From: Sipunculus nudus
Taxonomy: Eukaryota > Annelida > Sipuncula > Golfingiida > Sipunculidae
Assembly: GCA_026874595.1 (NCBI GenBank)
Contig: CM049318.1
Location: forward strand, 10,957,241 to 11,021,240
Reading direction: 5' to 3'
DNA: 64,000 nucleotides
Positions 57,301 through 63,900 of this stretch are shown here, one piece after another. The first letter of the stretch is position 1, and each line of letters starts with the position of its first letter. The position numbers were made by a program, and so were the translations under genes. The notes beneath the pieces are model-generated. The model had not been told where the DNA came from, did no database searches, and was given only the letters and a program-made list of their open reading frames with translations.

Positions 57301-60300
57301 ATACTTTTTTTATAATTACACTGGTACCATCTTTAAAAAGAAATCAGTTATCAATGACATGCAAACACGTTACTGACACACTGACAATCAAACATCACAG
57401 TGTCTTTCTTATCTGATAAATTGAGCATATACTTACTTGTGGTTTCGGTGGTAGAGACTGTTGTGGTCACAACAGGTGTGCTACCTGTGGTGGTGGTGGT
57501 GCCTTGTGTGGTTACACCTGGAGTTGTACCAGCTGTGGTGGTGGCAGCAGTTGTACCAGCTGTAGTGGTGGCAGCAGTTGTACCAGCTGTGGTGGTTGTA
57601 GCTGTTGTACCAGCTGTGGTAGTGGCAGCAGTTGTACCAGCTGTGGTGCCAGTTGTACCAGCTGTGGTGCCAGTTGTACCAGCTGTTGTAGTTCCAGTGA
57701 ACACTGGCAGGGTAGTTGTTCTTGTTTCCTCCTTTGCCCCAGTTGTAGTTGCAACTCCAATAGTTGTTGTAGCTGCAGTTGATGGAGTAGTTGTTCCTGT
57801 AGCTGTGGTTGAGCCTGGAGTACTTGTAGCTGGTGTTGTTGGAGAGGTTGGCCCTGTGGTTGGAGCTGTGGTTCCTGGAGTGGTGCTTGGAGGAGTGAAT
57901 GTTGAAAATCCTGATGTTCCTTCACCACCAGTGGTTGTGGGAGCTGTGGCTCCTGTTGTGGTTCCAGCAGTTGTTCCAGCTGTGGTGCCAGTTGAACCAG
58001 CTGTAGTGGTGGCAGCAGTTGTACCAGCTGTGGTTCCAGTTGTACCAGCTGTTGTAGTTCCAGTGAACACTGGCAAGGTTGTTGTTATTGTTTCCTCCTT
58101 TGCTCCAGTTGTTGTTGCAACTCCAGTTGTTGTTGTAGCTGCGGTTGGTGGAGCAGTTGTTGTTCCTGTAGCTGTGGTTGAGCCTGGAGTACTTGTAGCT
58201 GGTGTTGTTGGAGAGGTTGGCCCTGTGGTTGGTGCTGTGGTTCCTGGAGTGGTGCTTGGAGGAGTGAATGTTGAAAATCCTGATGTTCCTTCACCACCAG
58301 TGGTTGTGGGAACTGTGGCTCCTGTTGTAGTTCCAGCAGTTGTACCAGCTGTGGTGCCAGCTGAGGTGCCTGGTGTGGTACCAGCTGTGGTACCTGGTGT
58401 GGTACCAGCTGTGGTGCCTGGTGTGGTACCACCTGTGGTACCTGGTGTGGTAGTTGTAGTAGGAGCGGGATTGGCTGTGGTGGTTGTTTTTGTTGTTGAC
58501 AGAACTCCTGTGGTTGTCCTGACCACCTCTGTAACTGTGGTTGATGTAGGTCCAACAGTCGTTGTTGTAACTAGGAAAGATCAGTATATAAAAATCACAT
58601 ATAGTGCTGTCTTGCTGACTAAAGTTTATATATTTTAAACGTAAATGGTGACTTTCAAAAACAATTCTTTTTTAGGGCATAAATTACCTGGATTCACAAT
58701 CTGGTCAAGTGCTAATCATCTGCCTGCTTTGATTAGCTATAACTGCTAGATAAAAATAAAAAGACAGGTCCATCAAGAAAAAATGAACAGATTTTAGGAA
58801 GCAAGTGGAATTAGAGACTTCAGACATAATAACTCTTCCCATTTAGCCATGAAGTATTTTGTATAAGTTTGTTCAAATCTATTTAATTTGTATCATCCTG
58901 TGAACTTTTTCATGATCCAATGAACTTAATTATACTACAGATTTCAATAACCAGTCATAAAATATAAAAGGCTCAAATGAATCCACTGCTTAAACTGCTA
59001 ATTAAAGTTATAAACTGCTAATCATTCTGCAATAATGACTGGTTGGAAATTAAAATTAAACATGATTGCCTTTACCACCTCTAAATTGTTATCAAAATTC
59101 ACAAACGAGGGAAGCCTCCACATGACATCTAGATAAATAAGAAATCTGTTGCTTTTACCTGTGAATTTGAAGCAACCACTGACAGACATTCTCATATTTG
59201 TCATTGGACTGCTGGTGGTTATTGTGACAGACAGGATTTCTTTCTTCACTTGTATGACTTTGTCCTTTGGCAATGTTGTAGTGGTTGTCGTACCATCACT
59301 TGCTGTGATGGTGACATCCATGTTTCCGACTTCACCAAAGATGGAGATAGTGGTCACCTGAAAGAGGACATAAATTGATTTATTTATACCATTCATCCAA
59401 TACATTCTTCAGATACAGAACTGAGATAAATATTCATATCACTGTAAATTATGACAGGATTAATAAAAAGAGGATAGCATTCGCAATAGCATGTGTATTA
59501 TCTCACACTATTAGTTCATTCTGACTAAATACAAAAAGTTTCAAGGCAAAAACCATTTTACACATTGTTATGGTTCTATGTGTATGTATATAACATACCA
59601 AGTGTGTTTGTTTACCATAACAAGTCTGCATGACCTCAGGTCAAATCCCAAACCAGGAGAAGAAATTGAAAGAAGAAACACAGAAGAAACACTGACTGGA
59701 TGCAAGAAAAATCTTGCTTTATTTACATTTACGCCACTGATCACTCCCAGTGCAAGATTTTTTTCCTGCTTGTGTACAGGGGTAAGCAAATGGTATAGAA
59801 AGAAATATTGGCAGGTACCATAATATTTCAATGAGAAAATGCTATATTCCATGTATATTTAACATGCCTGGTATGTCAATAGACCCCTTTTATGGTATTA
59901 TTGGTCTTAGTAGCATTAACAAACCCTTCCATGCATGGGCTGGATCCAAATTCAGGATTATTCTTTTAAACTTGGATGGCCTGTTGATGGCAAATAAAAT
60001 TTCAGATACTTTGTGTATTAAGTGATGCATTGGTATTAAGCAATCCAAGGAAAATGGAACAATCTTTCATTAAAATCCTTTGACAACCAGACTTAAAATT
60101 ATGAGATATTCTAGTAAAAGAAAACTTTGTTTTCCCAGATGAAATAAACATTAATTAGATTGACTAAGGCCAACTAAATAGCAAGATTTAAAAATATGCC
60201 ATACAAATAAAAATATATTTGGAGAAAGCATAAATATATTTAATGTAGCACAATTTTTTTTAAAGATGATTATTAAGTGTTCAATGAAATTTGATTAAAG

Positions 60301-60811
60301 ATAAAGTTACTAAGCATACTCACATAGACAGGTACATCAGGGAATGGTGACACATCCACAGTGATTGTCACTGTCTCGTCACCAGTTGTTGTCAGACCTG
60401 ACGATCCCGGCCTCACAGTCTCTGCCTTGAAGCCATCGATATCTGACTTGATGTTCATGTCAGGGATGTAATCTTCAGTCATACCTTCTGTGGTCTCACA
60501 TACTTCTACAGCAAAAACAATTATTTTTTAAATGAATGAATCCTTCTAAGCTATTTTTCTATCTTCCTGTATGTAAACTAATCACACTGAACTATAGCAC
60601 TGCATAGTGATAATAATTTCAGTTGTCTCTTATAAGCTTACTTGGACTTTAAGAAAATGAATGTCTCAATGAATGTCTAAAACAAGGGCTGTCAGGAGTA
60701 TTCTAATATATGGGAATCACAGCACTGTCTCACACTTGGTCATATTAACAGTGATGCAACTCTGGATTGAATATATATATATATATATATATATTCAGAG
60801 TGGCATCACTG

Positions 60812-60900
<89 letters not shown>

Positions 60901-63900
60901 CAGTATTCCATATATCCATATATTATTTAAAAACATTGACAAGATTGCAGTTTTAAATCATCACTAATAAATACCACTATTATGGAAAATCCACAGAGCA
61001 TGTCTTGTACTGCACTAAATTGGTTCAGGAAAACAGCCTATAACCACCACCTGAAGATATAAAGATTTAAGAGAAAAAAAGTAAAATAAAAGTATTAAGC
61101 TTTGTAAAAAAGTATGAAAAAGTATAAAAAGAAGTCTTGCCTGACAAAAGAATGTTATTTATATAAGTATAGTGGCAGCGCTATATTTATAAGCAGTACT
61201 GTATTAATAGGAAGCACTGTATTTATAGGTGGAAAAGAATATAATCATACTTGTTGTGGTGACAGAAGTAACTGGAGTGGTTACAGCTTGTGTGGTGGTC
61301 CCAGCAGTGGTGGTGGTACTGCCAGGTGTGGTGCCAGGTGAAGAAACAAGTGTTGGTGTGGTACCGGCTGGTGTTGTGGTGCCAGATGTTCCCACTGTTG
61401 TGGTGCCAGATGTTCCCTCTGTTGTCGTGCCAGATGTTCCTACTGTTGTGGTGCCAGATGTTCCCTCTGTTGTGGTGCCAGATGTTCCCACTGTTGTGGT
61501 GCCAGATGTTCCCACTGTTGTGGTGCCAGATGTTCCCACTGTTGTGGTGCCAGATGTTCCCACTGTTGTGGTGCCAGATGTTCCCACTGTTGTGGTGCCA
61601 GATGTTCCCACTGTTGTGGTGCCAGCGGTTGATGTGCTGCTTGTGGTGCTAACAGTTGTTGGCGTGGTGAAAGTCTCTCTTGATGTTGTTCCTTCACCTG
61701 TGGTGCCAGTGGGTCCTGTGGTTGTAGCTACTGGTGTGCTTGCTCTTGTTGTGCTTGGTGTGGTGGTCTCTGTGGTTGTCACTGTGGTTTCTGAAATGTA
61801 TTGGATTAGTTATGAATGCAAAAAATGGCTTGAAAAGGGATCCTTATTAATAAACCACAACTTAAAGAATGGGTAAAGTGATACATATACATGAAAAGGG
61901 ATCCTTATTCATAAACCACAACTTAAAGAATGGGTCAAGTCATACATATACATGAAAAGGGATCCTTATTCATAAACCACTGGCACAACTTAAAGAATGG
62001 GTAAAGTGATACATATACATGAAAAGGGATCCTTATTCATAAACCACAACTTAAAGAATGGGTTAAGTCATACATATACATGAAAAGGAGTCCTTATTAA
62101 TAAACCATAAGATAAAGAATGGGTGGAGTCATACATATACAGACAAAACTGGGCACTTACTCATTATTTAAATGAAAATGATTGTTGTCACTGACAAAAA
62201 CTGTACTTAATTTATACAAACACTCTGAATTATTTACCTTTAAATTCGAAACATCCAAAAACTTCCATTGTCATGTCATAGGTTGGTTTACTTATATCCG
62301 TTGGAGTGAGAGGTGTCACCTTGATCATCTCAACAGGTTGGTTCTCCTGAATGTTGAATGGTTTTGTTACATCAACAACATTTCCTACATTCTTCAAACC
62401 AGGAACACCCTCTATCTTGTAAACAATATATGCTGTTTTCACGTTTCCACCAATTTTAATATTGGCCAGGACAGGGGGATCTGGGAAGTTCACTTGTACC
62501 AATGGATTAGAACTAATGGGTACATTCCATCCAGTACTGGAACGGACATTCTCTACTGGTGGCTGGTCTACATTGGAGCTGATCTGGTCACTGTTGATGT
62601 ATTTTTCATCGGCCATTCCATCAATTTCATTACATATTTCTGTAAAATAAAGACAGTTAGACTATTAGTGCTCTTAGTAATACAACAGTAAAAATGTTCG
62701 TCTCCGAAGACACTGCTGAATATTTATGTTTTATTTTAATTAAAAAAAAAGTTATGTTGACCTTGTACCAGTTATTACTTCCCAAATGAAACTCAGAGAA
62801 ACATCAAACTATCATAAAGTCACTGCCCTGCCTTTTATTGACACATTCTAATAAAATTTTACAGAATTCAGCATATATACCAATGATAAAGCAACAGGTA
62901 CATTTTACTTGTAACACCAGCACTCTTTAAGTAACTAATAAAATCCAAGTCCCCACCTGTATCAGGTGGGAGCTTCCACTTTATTTATAAGCTGGCATAT
63001 TTGGTTGTTTGACCGTTCAGTGATACAAAAATACACCTCAATCGCCCTGATTCTCTTCAGCAAGTTTACCAATGTTTTATGTTAAAATTTTTTCTTTGTA
63101 ATTTTATTAAAAAGACACTTATGGAAAAATGACCAGATGATTTGCATTAATATTTTCATTGCATGCTGCAGTACTGACAGGCCAAGGACTGTTAAATTTG
63201 GATTTATAAAATTTTTATTGGTAGGTTTATATTTTTATAATAAAGGTTGACATTTTAACTTCAGAAAAATTCATCTTCATTTTTGTTGTACTACCTATGT
63301 GGCACACATTTATAGGTTTAAAAAGTTTAACATACCTTCAGTTGTTGTCACAACAACAGTACCTGTTGTTGTTACTACGGTTGAAGATGGGGTTGTGGTG
63401 ACAGGTGTAGCAGCTGTAGTTCCTGTTGTAGCAGCTGTAGTTCCTGTTGTAGCAGCTGTAGTTCCTGTTGTAGCAGCTGTAGTTCCTGTTGTAGCAGCTG
63501 TAGTTCCTGTTGTAGCAGCTGTAGTTCCTGTTGTAGCAGCTGTAGTTCCTGTTGTAGCAGCTGTGGTTCCTGTTGTAGCAACTGTAGTTCCTGTTGTAGA
63601 AGCTGTAGTTCCTGTTGTAGCAGCTGTGGTTCCTGTTGTAGCAGCTGTAGTTTCAGTAATAGTGCTTGTGGTGCCAACTGTACCAACTGTGGTGCTAGTT
63701 GTACCAGCTGTGGTGCTTGGAGGAGTGAATGTTGAAAATCCTGATGTTCCTTCACCAGCTGTGGTTGTGGGAGCTGTGGCCCCTGTTGTGGTTCCAGCAG
63801 TTGTTCCAGCTGTGGTTCCAGTTGTACCAGCTGTGGTGGTCTGTGTACCAGCTGTTGTAGTTCCAGTGAACACTGGTAGAGTTGTTGTTCTTGTTTCCTC

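Noticed and set aside
59585-59780. Possible tRNA-derived SINE with GGTCAAATCCC
   Set aside because: A B-box-like match only; no A box or tail could be found.
60673-60967. Tyr-Ile repeat frames on both strands
   Set aside because: Translation of a pure AT microsatellite.
61376-61625. CRISPR-like regular repeats
   Set aside because: Units are directly adjacent 24-bp coding repeats without spacers, in a eukaryotic gene.
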